In this document: positions 56,709 to 64,000 of the stretch, in pieces
How the letters are laid out: every line of letters begins with the position of its first letter
Numbering within the stretch: the first letter of the stretch is position 1
Source: an uncultured Spirochaetaceae bacterium
Lineage (GTDB): Bacteria; Spirochaetota; Spirochaetia; Treponematales; Treponemataceae
Length of the DNA stretch: 64,000 bases
Assembly (NCBI GenBank): GCA_902778325.1
Contig: CACYWZ010000003.1
Location: 92,163-156,162, forward strand
Direction: 5' to 3'
Program-made: the position numbers and the translations under genes
Notes under the pieces: model-generated
The model's database searches: none
Seen by the model: the letters and a program-made list of their open reading frames with translations, nothing else
Told to the model about the DNA's origin: nothing

Positions 56709-57234
56709 ATTTGTTATTGCAGTCCTTGCCAGCCTCGTCTCTGCACTTCTTTTCGCAGAGACACTTCCGACAGGCTATGGAAATGTCAAACTTGGAATGG
56801 ACGTTGACAGCGTGAAAAAAGCTCTGAAAAGCGTTCCTGATTTTGGCTATCGCGGAGAGCGCGATGTGTCGCTTTCCCCATCGAACAGCGAAGTCATCAT
56901 AGAAACAGATGCCACAAGGCTTTCTGCGTCGTTCTTTGACCGCTGCTGGTTTCAGTTTTACGAGAAAAATCTTTACATAATCACGCTCAACTTGAATCCA
57001 TCTCGAATCGATTACGGTTCAGTGTTCAAGAAACTTTGTGAAAAATACGGAAACCCCGATACCTTGAGCCCAGATAAATCTGTTTGGCAGTCTGACAGCG
57101 TGATATTGAGCCTTGAAAAGCCACTTGCGCTAAAATACGTCGATGCCGCGAAGTTCAAAAAATTGCAAGATTCGTCAAATGTCGAAAAAAGCGAGAGCGA
57201 AAAAAGTCGCGATAAATTCCTTGAAGGTCTGTGA
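56695..57234 (+). CDS. Secreted protein of unknown function
   Basis: A 179-aa protein from ATG 56695, inside the end of the cNMP gene, with CAGGAAG ahead. The signal peptide is MQKNRFVIAVLASLVSALLFA. The mature start LPTGYGNVKLGMDVDSVKKALKS resembles the beginning of several treponemal periplasmic proteins that have a short G..LGM....V...L motif, as in SmpA/OmlA-like or DUF4223-type domains. No catalytic residue can be named. It is translationally coupled to the DUF192 gene behind it (TGATG). Confidence 0.62.
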   Translation: MQKNRFVIAVLASLVSALLFAETLPTGYGNVKLGMDVDSVKKALKSVPDFGYRGERDVSLSPSNSEVIIETDATRLSASFFDRCWFQFYEKNLYIITLNLNPSRIDYGSVFKKLCEKYGNPDTLSPDKSVWQSDSVILSLEKPLALKYVDAAKFKKLQDSSNVEKSESEKSRDKFLEGL

Positions 57235-57695
57235 TGAAAGGTTTTTCAAAAAAAATTTTTTTTGTATTGATGATATTTTGTGCTTCTTTGTCGTTTTCAA
57301 AAGCAAAAAAGTTTGATTTGCCAAAAAAAGAGCTCGTCGTAACATGCAAAAACGGTGAGAAAATTACGATTACAGCTGAAATCGCGCGCTCAACAGAGGC
57401 TCGCAACTACGGTTTTATGGAGCGTGAGAATATTCCCGACGGCACAGGAATGCTTTTCGTGTTCGAAAACGACCAGATTTTGCGATTTTGGATGAAGAAC
57501 ACCCCAAGCCCTCTTTCGATTGCCTACATCGACAAGAGCGGCAGAATCAACGAGATTTTTGACATGAAACCATACAGCCTTGAGTCTGTCGAAGGCACGC
57601 GCTACGCCCGCTACGCGCTAGAAGTCCCTCAGGGCTACTTTTCCCGCGCAGGAATAAAGGCAGGCGATGTTATTGACTTGTCGTTCTTGAAATAA
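57234..57695 (+). CDS. Secreted DUF192 protein
   Basis: A 153-aa protein; ATG 57234 overlaps the previous stop (TGATG), with an adjacent GTG 57231 as alternative. Signal KKIFFVLMIFCASLSFSKA. The rest is one DUF192 domain: EIARSTEARNYGFMERENIPDGTGMLFVFENDQILRFWMKNTPSPLSIAYIDKSGRI, then LEVPQGYFSRAGIKAGDVIDL. The domain is found in small extracytoplasmic proteins of many bacteria; its role is unknown. Terminator follows at once. It is the last gene before the direct repeats. Confidence 0.88.
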   Translation: MKGFSKKIFFVLMIFCASLSFSKAKKFDLPKKELVVTCKNGEKITITAEIARSTEARNYGFMERENIPDGTGMLFVFENDQILRFWMKNTPSPLSIAYIDKSGRINEIFDMKPYSLESVEGTRYARYALEVPQGYFSRAGIKAGDVIDLSFLK

Positions 57696-57710
57696 TTTTT
57701 TTATCGATAG

Positions 57711-57756
57711 ATAGCCGCAGTTTTTCTTTCAAAAGAGAACTGCGGTATTTTTTTGT
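57711..57756 (+). terminator. Terminator of the DUF192 operon
   Basis: CCGCAGTTTTTCTTT ... AAAGAGAACTGCGG followed by T-rich DNA. Confidence 0.82.
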
Positions 57757-57771
57757 CTTTTGAAACTTTTT

Positions 57772-57963
57772 CCAAAAAAAACGAAATCTGAAATGAGCAT
57801 TGAAGCCTGACGAAAAAGGAGGTTATTTATTGAATGAGTATTGAAGCCTGAGCAAAAAAGAGGCGATTTATTGAATGAGTATTGAAGCCTGGCAAAAAAG
57901 GAAGCAATGTCAACTTGAATTTTGTCTCCTTTTTTAAAAAGGAAGCAAACTCAACTTTTTCAT
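57772..57963. repeat. Left direct repeat flanking the DdmDE-like cassette
   Basis: A 192-bp segment from CC-A8-CGAAATCTG to AACTTTTTCAT. It matches 63850-64000 almost base for base except for one extra internal 41-bp unit. It contains tandem pieces (ATTGAATGAGTATTGAAGCC) and a hairpin CTCCTTTTTT / AAAAAAGGAG-like. The remaining gap 57964-58123 holds a GACATTCCGAACTTGTTGCG dispersed-element fragment (57990) and no gene. Confidence 0.9.
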
Positions 57964-58100
57964 TCATTGTCTGCGCATGATGTTTTTTGACATTCCGAAC
58001 TTGTTGCGGAATCTATGCTTGCTTTCTTTGCATTACAGTATGGAGGCTCTTGGTATTTCTCTTTCGGAAAAAAGCAAAGTATGAATGTATGATGAACTGC

Positions 58101-58129
58101 TTACTAAAAATAGCAAAGCATTGTAAAAT
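58101..58129 (+). promoter_or_regulatory. Promoter of the DdmDE-like operon, apparently leaderless
   Basis: -10 TAAAAT (58124-58129) ends 6 nt before ATG 58136; weak -35 TTACTA at 17 bp. No RBS. Confidence 0.5.
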
Positions 58130-58135
58130 TAAAAT

Positions 58136-61100
58136 ATGTTACAATCAATTACTGATTTTATGAAAGCCAAAGAAGAAAATGGTCTTCTTTTAATAGACCC
58201 AAATACTGGAAGCGGAAAAACATATTCTGCTTGCCAAGCTATTTATAATTATGTTCATAATACTAAAAATCCAAAGAAAGTATATTTTACAACTACTCTT
58301 TTAAAGAATTTGCCTATTAAGGAATTAGAAAACTGCTATAACGAAAATAAAAATAGCAATTTTAGAAAAGAAGTTCTTGTGATAAAAGCAAATGTTAACT
58401 TTGTAAAAGAGAATCTTGAAAATGCAAATGTTCCTGAAGAGTATAAAAATGAAGAATACGAATATTTGCTTAATCTTGTAAAAGAAGCTACTTCAAAAGG
58501 GTTTGAAAATAAAAATCCAATTTATAAAGCTGAAATTGAGAAGCAACTTGAAAGTGCAGAACGTGCTTTTAGAAAACATTTAAAAGATATTGTTTCTAAG
58601 ATTGAAGGAACTCATGAAGAGAAAAAAAATAAAATCAGATATGATAAACGTTATAAATGGATAGGAGAGATTTATCCTACAGTTTTTACTGATGATTACA
58701 AAGTATATCTTCTTTCTGTAAAGAAACTTTTAACAAGAAATGATACTTTGATAAAGCGTAGCTATCATTTTATTTCTGCTGATAATTTGAAAAATGCTAT
58801 TATTTTTATTGACGAATTTGATGCAACAAAGAAAACAATACAGGATTCGCTTATAGAACAAGTAAAAAATACTGAGAATGATTATCTTGAGATAGTGAAA
58901 GAACTTCATTCAAAGCTGCACGACCATATACCTACAACAACTTCTTACGAGCCGTACAGAGCTTATGCAAAAAACAAGCCGAATCTTGATACTATTGAGT
59001 CGTTGCAAAAAAAAGCAGATTTGATTTTTGAAAAATATGCGCTTAATTTTAATTACAAAACAGAAAACGTTGATAGAAAAAGAGCTTTTTTGTTTTTTGA
59101 TGGCACATTTAGAAGTTATTTGAAGAATAATTGTCATTACATTAGAACTGTTATAGATAAAGAGAATAATAAAGTAAGTATTTTCTTTGAAACCAAATGT
59201 GATTACAATAAAAATAAGAATACTGAAACAGATATAAATATTTATTCCTTACTTAGAGATATTACAAGCTTCCTAAATGCTTTTGCAAAATTTGTTGAGC
59301 GTTGGGCAAGTGTATATGAAAGAGATGAAAATGAAAGAAGAAAGAAAAACTCTAAACTTTCAGAACTCTTTACAAATGAAAATGCGATAAAGACAATTTG
59401 TAACAATTATATAAAAGATGAGCATTTAAATGCTATTTTGCAAGATTTAGTGAAGTCTACGACTTTGAGAAATCGCAATGATAATAATATTGATGACATA
59501 ATTGGAGATGTTTCTTTTTACAATCGAGGTTTTAAATTCTTTGAATTTATAGACAGCGACAGCCATAATGAAGAAACAAAAATTCACTTTATTCAGCAAA
59601 ATGATACTCCTGAAAAAATTTTGCTCTTTATGGCGAATTATTGCAAAGTTATAGGTCTTTCTGCAACAGCAAAGATAGATTCTGTACTTTCTAATTATTC
59701 GCTTGACTATTTAGAAAACGAATTAAAAAAGAATTATATAGAGCTTTCTGAAAACGCATATAAAAGATTAAATGATGAGCAGCAAAAAAAATGGACTTTG
59801 TATAAAGCAGGCAAAATAAAAGTCAATGTTTTATCTGTTGATAAAGATGTAGAAAATAAAACTGTAAAAGATAGGTTGAAGCTTATCGCAGAAGATTCTG
59901 ATGTTGCTCAAAATATGCTAACAAAGCTGAACAATCTTGATTTGTCAGACAAAGATAACAATAAGAATTATTATCTCAGGCGATATTGTAATGTTTTTTC
60001 TGTGATAAAAGAATTTATTGAGAATGATGATATAAAATCTTTTCTATGCTTAAATATGGCATTGCCTAAAACTGACAATGAGAAGTTTGGCTTAAACATA
60101 TTCAAAGATTTTTCAGAACAGTATTGTGAAGTTCACGATAAGGAAAAACTTAATATAAGAGTGCTTGAGAGCAAAAACTTTGAAACGGAAAAGAATTCTG
60201 TTTTGGAAGATCTTGCTGCTGGAAAGAAAATATTTGTATTTTCGTCTTATCAAACAATTGGTGCGGGGCAAAACCTGCAATACAAACTTCCAGATACAGA
60301 AAAAGACAAGATTATTTCTCTTTGCTGTGATAGAGGTGATGATAAAGAAAAAGATTTTGACGCAATTTATCTAGGTGATGTTACAAACGTAATAACTAAT
60401 TTTAGCGAGAAAAAAGATTTGACAGAGCTTTTGACATTCTTGTTTGAGATACGCTATCTGTATGAGAATAATGAAATCAGTCCAAGAGAGTTGAAGGAAC
60501 TTGTTGAATTTGGCTTCAAGGCGTATTCAAAAGAAAAGAATTGCTATAATCCTGTTGATATTATTAATACTGCAAGTGCAAGAAGAAAACTTACGAGGGA
60601 TGTAATTCAAGCTATTGGCAGACTTTGCAGAACGAACAACAAAAAAGAGAATATCTATATTTACACAGACAATGATTTGCTTTCTAAACTTGATATAAAC
60701 TGTGTGAAAACAGATTATATGAATCCAGAACTAAAAGCATTGTTTGATTTTGCAAAGGGATGTTCTCAGCCGCTTCCAAGTGAAAAAACTAAACTTGAAA
60801 ATGAGGCTTGCAGAAAATCAGAGCTGGCAAATCATTATATAAAGGCAATGCTCCAACGTGATTGGACAGACAGAAGTATGCAGCTGTGGAAAGAGCTTCG
60901 AAAATGTGTTTTGAAATATCCGACCGCTTCAAAGGAGATTTTTGATACAAACGACATTGTAAAGAATTTTTACATTCCGAATTATGAAAATAAATCTGTT
61001 TATCATTATGCACAAAGAGGCGATTTCCAAGAGATAAAAATAAACTTGTTCCAAGATTATTCAGAGTTCAAAAAAGAGCTTGACGATGATTATATGCCTA

Positions 61101-61615
61101 TGATTGTAAGTGAAGACTCTGCAAGATTGAAAAAGCTTTTCACATATAAGGGGCTAAAACAATTTTTTGAGCAAAGAGGATTTGCAACAGAATTTGGAAA
61201 TGAAGATTTTATTCTTTGCCCTGTGTTGTTTAACAATATCTATAAAGGTGCATTAGGAGAAGTTACAGGTAAGTTTGTTCTTGATAAAGAATTGAATACA
61301 GAGATAAAAGAAATTACAAATCCTGATTATTTTGAGTTCTTTGATTTTGAGCTTAAAGACGGGATTTATATTGATTTCAAGCACTGGAAAACAGCTTTGC
61401 TCATAGGAAAAGAGAGTTATATAAAGCATATTGCTAACAAGCTGGAAAAAATTGGTGGCAAAAAAGCGTATGTGATAAACATTCTAAAAGAAGCCGATTA
61501 TGAAATAAAGCAAATCGGCAGTATTGTAGAGATTCCATATCTTATCGATGATAATGGAACGGTTAACGAAAAAGCTATAAAAAAGATTGCAGAGGATATG
61601 ATAAATGAAAAATAA
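58136..61615 (+). CDS. ddmD: DdmD-like SF2 helicase with C-terminal PD-(D/E)XK-like nuclease
   Basis: A 1159-aa protein. Helicase motifs in order: Walker A DPNTGSGKT (Lys28), motif II DEFD in IIFIDEFDATK (~226), motif III GLSATAK (~508), motif V-like FSSYQTIGAGQNLQ (~700), motif VI QAIGRLCRT (~825). Near the end, GALGEVTG (~1042) and GIYIDFKHWK (Asp1080, Lys1082) form a PD-(D/E)XK-like site 77 residues from the C-terminus. Helicase plus nuclease of this size, followed by an Argonaute-like partner, matches DdmD of the Vibrio cholerae plasmid-elimination system; that its nuclease Lys lies similarly close to the end is from memory. Very AT-rich compared with its neighbours, suggesting transfer. 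Other helicase-nuclease defence proteins remain possible. Confidence 0.68.
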   Translation: MLQSITDFMKAKEENGLLLIDPNTGSGKTYSACQAIYNYVHNTKNPKKVYFTTTLLKNLPIKELENCYNENKNSNFRKEVLVIKANVNFVKENLENANVPEEYKNEEYEYLLNLVKEATSKGFENKNPIYKAEIEKQLESAERAFRKHLKDIVSKIEGTHEEKKNKIRYDKRYKWIGEIYPTVFTDDYKVYLLSVKKLLTRNDTLIKRSYHFISADNLKNAIIFIDEFDATKKTIQDSLIEQVKNTENDYLEIVKELHSKLHDHIPTTTSYEPYRAYAKNKPNLDTIESLQKKADLIFEKYALNFNYKTENVDRKRAFLFFDGTFRSYLKNNCHYIRTVIDKENNKVSIFFETKCDYNKNKNTETDINIYSLLRDITSFLNAFAKFVERWASVYERDENERRKKNSKLSELFTNENAIKTICNNYIKDEHLNAILQDLVKSTTLRNRNDNNIDDIIGDVSFYNRGFKFFEFIDSDSHNEETKIHFIQQNDTPEKILLFMANYCKVIGLSATAKIDSVLSNYSLDYLENELKKNYIELSENAYKRLNDEQQKKWTLYKAGKIKVNVLSVDKDVENKTVKDRLKLIAEDSDVAQNMLTKLNNLDLSDKDNNKNYYLRRYCNVFSVIKEFIENDDIKSFLCLNMALPKTDNEKFGLNIFKDFSEQYCEVHDKEKLNIRVLESKNFETEKNSVLEDLAAGKKIFVFSSYQTIGAGQNLQYKLPDTEKDKIISLCCDRGDDKEKDFDAIYLGDVTNVITNFSEKKDLTELLTFLFEIRYLYENNEISPRELKELVEFGFKAYSKEKNCYNPVDIINTASARRKLTRDVIQAIGRLCRTNNKKENIYIYTDNDLLSKLDINCVKTDYMNPELKALFDFAKGCSQPLPSEKTKLENEACRKSELANHYIKAMLQRDWTDRSMQLWKELRKCVLKYPTASKEIFDTNDIVKNFYIPNYENKSVYHYAQRGDFQEIKINLFQDYSEFKKELDDDYMPMIVSEDSARLKKLFTYKGLKQFFEQRGFATEFGNEDFILCPVLFNNIYKGALGEVTGKFVLDKELNTEIKEITNPDYFEFFDFELKDGIYIDFKHWKTALLIGKESYIKHIANKLEKIGGKKAYVINILKEADYEIKQIGSIVEIPYLIDDNGTVNEKAIKKIAEDMINEK

Positions 61616-63758
61616 TTTTGCTCAGAACAAATATCCTATTTATACAAATAATTTTGATATTCATATTAACAGGGAGAATGTTGCTGAACAATATACGATT
61701 TTCCAAATAGGAACAAAAGAATCTTTTTTCAAGACAAACGTGCTTGATATTGCAGTTGATAAATTTAAAGCTCAATCTGTTGCGTATTATAATAGCAATC
61801 GCTGGTTTGCTATGTTTAATAAAGCTTCGATATCTTTTAATGAGTTTAGAACTTCAGTACAAGAAATAGATGATACTTCGATTGTGAATGAAGTTGATTT
61901 ATTTGATACAGATAAAGATAGTCATAAAAATATACAAGATGTTGAATTAGCACAACTTTTAGTTAATTCTCTAAAGAACAGAAAAAGAGATAAGTTCTCT
62001 TATAATAATATTACAGGCTCTTTATTTTATACTTTTGATAGAAATGAAAATTCAAAGTCGATTAAAATGTTAAAACTTAGGTTTTATAAGCCAAGTCAAG
62101 CAAGTATGATTATAGCTTTGCAGGCAGAAATTAAAACATTTTCTGAATATAATGCTCTTAAAAAGTATCATAGAAATACAAAGAAGAATTATACTTTTGA
62201 TACAAAGACAGGAGAATTTAGACATGCTTTGAAATCTGATACTGATAAAGATTTAAAGTTCTATGATGAAGGTGTATTGTCAAGAAATAAAGATAGAACA
62301 AAATTTCTTGATTTTTCATCGAATACTAACTTTTCTAATTCAAAAGTTGGAAAAATCGCAAGTTTCTTAAAAGATACAAAAGAAAAAATCGGAAATTTTA
62401 TACAAATATCTCAAATACCAATCTATGAATATAATTCATATGAAGAGCCTTTGAATGATTATGAAAATAAAGATTATGCAGTATTTTTGCAAAACAGAGG
62501 CATTTGTGTTGTTGATACAATAAAAGATGCCGACTCAAAAGCGAAAAGAAAGCTTATTTGTGACTTTTTAAAGAAGAATTATAATGTACAAAAAATCTCT
62601 AAAGTTCGTGAGCAGGGGAAATACGTTATTGAAATCATTCACGAGAAAGACAGTGATTATTACACTCCCAAAGCAGATGAATTGAATATAAAATTAGACC
62701 AGCATAATTTTTTCTCAAGCGATGATATTATTCAGCACATAACCGTAGAGAATTTTGAGATCAAGTATAAAAAAGATATTTTACAGAAATCTATACAGGA
62801 GTTGATTATAAAAGGAGATATATACGATAGACAAATTTCTATTACAAATTGGAGAGAATCTAAAGAATGGAATTTTGTTTGTTGTGGAACTGGACAAGGA
62901 ACAAAGCCGTATTCATTTACATATTATAAGTTAAATATCACCAAAACTGGAAAATTGTCTATTGAAACTTTTGATACAAAGAAATTTTCTGAAGCAACAG
63001 AAGAATGGAAATGTATTGATTATGTTTTCAGTCATTACAATGAGGGTAATAAGAATAAAAACACATGTGTAGAATCTATTATCTATAACAATATTGATGA
63101 AATCAATGTAATTTGCGGAACTGGACAATTTACTCTTCCGAATATTGAGAACATTTCAAAGGAACTTGATTTGTCTGATAATAAAAAAACTATTGAAAAA
63201 AATGAATTAAAAGATTATATCAACGAATTTGCGAAATCAAGAAATTTCTCAGAAGAAGAAAAAGAACCTTTAAAAAAGATTTTGGAAAATATTGAAAGCT
63301 GTTGTAGCAACAGAATTTCATACTCTGATATTTTTCGCAACTATGAAGACAAAAATAAATCTCTATACAGAAAAAAGATTGTTCAAGAGTTTAATGAATG
63401 GGTAAAACTTTCAAAAGGAATTCTTTTGCATGAACAATTACGAGGAAAAAATGCATATAAGAATTTCAATTCATTTTTATGGATAAAATCGACGGAATTA
63501 AATGGAATTTTCAAATATTTCGTTGGAAAGAAAAAAAATTCAGTTCAATTATCACTAGCAACTACATGCAGAATTTATGATGTGATTCCGTGGAATAAAG
63601 AGGGAATAAATCTTGACGGAAAGATTCTTTTTGATGAATTTGCACATATGCTTACAGTTGAGTTTGTGAGAAATGGGCAGTATACTGTTTTACCTTTCCC
63701 TGTAAAGTACTTGAGAGAATATATCCGTTTCTGTGAGAAAGATATTGATTTTGACTGA
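61605..63758 (+). CDS. ddmE: DdmE-like (inactive prokaryotic Argonaute-like) protein
   Basis: A 717-aa soluble protein overlapping the helicase gene by 11 nt, with AGAGGA before ATG 61605. Most of the chain has no motif I recognise. The last ~100 residues (LSLATTCRIYDV, then FAHMLTVEFVRNGQYTVLPFPVKYLREYIRF) resemble the end of PIWI domains, where a LP.P..YA-like segment closes the fold. No convincing catalytic DEDX tetrad is visible. Size, position directly after a DdmD-like helicase-nuclease and the PIWI-like end fit DdmE, which binds guide DNA and recruits DdmD to plasmids. The assignment rests mainly on context. Confidence 0.55.
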   Translation: MKNNFAQNKYPIYTNNFDIHINRENVAEQYTIFQIGTKESFFKTNVLDIAVDKFKAQSVAYYNSNRWFAMFNKASISFNEFRTSVQEIDDTSIVNEVDLFDTDKDSHKNIQDVELAQLLVNSLKNRKRDKFSYNNITGSLFYTFDRNENSKSIKMLKLRFYKPSQASMIIALQAEIKTFSEYNALKKYHRNTKKNYTFDTKTGEFRHALKSDTDKDLKFYDEGVLSRNKDRTKFLDFSSNTNFSNSKVGKIASFLKDTKEKIGNFIQISQIPIYEYNSYEEPLNDYENKDYAVFLQNRGICVVDTIKDADSKAKRKLICDFLKKNYNVQKISKVREQGKYVIEIIHEKDSDYYTPKADELNIKLDQHNFFSSDDIIQHITVENFEIKYKKDILQKSIQELIIKGDIYDRQISITNWRESKEWNFVCCGTGQGTKPYSFTYYKLNITKTGKLSIETFDTKKFSEATEEWKCIDYVFSHYNEGNKNKNTCVESIIYNNIDEINVICGTGQFTLPNIENISKELDLSDNKKTIEKNELKDYINEFAKSRNFSEEEKEPLKKILENIESCCSNRISYSDIFRNYEDKNKSLYRKKIVQEFNEWVKLSKGILLHEQLRGKNAYKNFNSFLWIKSTELNGIFKYFVGKKKNSVQLSLATTCRIYDVIPWNKEGINLDGKILFDEFAHMLTVEFVRNGQYTVLPFPVKYLREYIRFCEKDIDFD

Positions 63759-63784
63759 TGTTTTATGCACTAAAAACAAACGAA

Positions 63785-63815
63785 AAGCGCTCCGAGAATA
63801 TCGGGGCGTTTTTTT
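63785..63815 (+). terminator. Terminator of the DdmDE-like operon
   Basis: CGCTCCGA-GAATA-TCGGGGCG followed by T7, 27 nt after the stop. Confidence 0.85.
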
Positions 63816-63849
63816 GTGCCTTTTTGAAAACTGAAAACGAGGGCGGAAG

Positions 63850-64000
63850 CCAAAAAAAACGAAATCTGAAATGAGCATTGAAGCCTGACGAAAAAGGAAG
63901 TGATTTATTGAATGAGTATTGAAGCCTGGCAAAAAAGGAAGCAATGTCAACTTGAATTTTGTCTCCTTTTTTAAAAAGGAAGCAAACTCAACTTTTTCAT
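63850..64000. repeat. Right direct repeat flanking the DdmDE-like cassette (cut by window end)
   Basis: 151 bp to the window edge, matching 57772-57963 but lacking one 41-bp internal unit. The match runs to the last base seen, so the repeat may continue. Confidence 0.9.

Noticed and set aside
61605-63758. Reverse transcriptase or active Argonaute as second gene of the defence operon
   Set aside because: No YxDD motif and no convincing DEDX tetrad could be located.

Overview
The window looks like chromosomal DNA of a Treponema-type spirochaete, probably a gut or rumen species. The evidence is a spirochaete-type flagellar sheath protein (FlaA), an OmpA-type lipid-envelope protein, many small lipoproteins, a TAXI-TRAP uptake system, an archaeal-type UMP kinase and cytoplasmic-looking BspA-type leucine-rich-repeat proteins. 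Base composition is moderate except for one very AT-rich block at the right end. The species cannot be named from the sequence alone.

Layout. Positions 1-4.9 kb: surface or flagellar glycan genes (a glycosyltransferase tail, an unusual three-domain SpsF/PseG/methyltransferase fusion, an ATP-grasp ligase), then a cell-wall amidase and a GerMN-like protein (4.9-6.4 kb), flaA (6.6-7.6 kb), an alarmone synthetase with TPRs and tRNA-Glu (7.7-9.1 kb). Positions 9.4-14.4 kb (minus strand): a membrane protein, a Sel1 protein, ilvC, a Gfo/Idh/MocA oxidoreductase and a tiny lipoprotein. Positions 14.7-19.9 kb: three tandem BspA-like genes, each carrying its own duplicated promoter and terminator. Positions 19.9-26.0 kb: dnaE, a YggT protein, gpmI. 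Positions 26-27.6 kb: a transposase/nuclease remnant, a 40-residue basic protein, an HU-like protein. Positions 27.8-34.3 kb: TAXI-DUF1850-TRAP permease, then hisC, a phosphoesterase and an OmpA protein on the same strand. Positions 34.6-41 kb: a transglutaminase, hisH-hisF, an AraC regulator, pgeF, an RsuA/RluB-type enzyme and tRNA-Arg. Positions 41-49.8 kb: radC, a glucosaminidase lipoprotein, argC-glpK, a small lipoprotein, a 26-codon hydrophobic peptide unit, a VWA protein, a MATE pump and UMP kinase. Positions 49.9-57.7 kb: cysS-sigma-anti-sigma-transglutaminase-like operon, murB, a double cNMP-domain regulator and two small envelope proteins.

The most notable region is 57.8-64 kb. An AT-rich two-gene operon encodes an SF2 helicase with a C-terminal PD-(D/E)XK-like nuclease (1159 aa) followed by a 717-aa protein with an Argonaute-like C-terminal end. 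Gene order, sizes and motif positions match the DdmDE plasmid-elimination system known from Vibrio cholerae. The operon is bracketed by direct repeats of at least 151 bp, so it looks like an acquired and possibly excisable defence cassette.

Two patterns run across the whole window. First, nine genes have a recognisable -10 hexamer only 6-7 nt before the start codon and no Shine-Dalgarno sequence, which points to leaderless mRNAs. Second, many intergenic gaps hold short tandem arrays whose sequence is specific to that gap, with unit lengths clustering at 21-24 bp or about 41-43 bp; some arrays run into the 3' ends of genes. MITE-like elements with GTGTCAT inverted ends are also scattered between genes.
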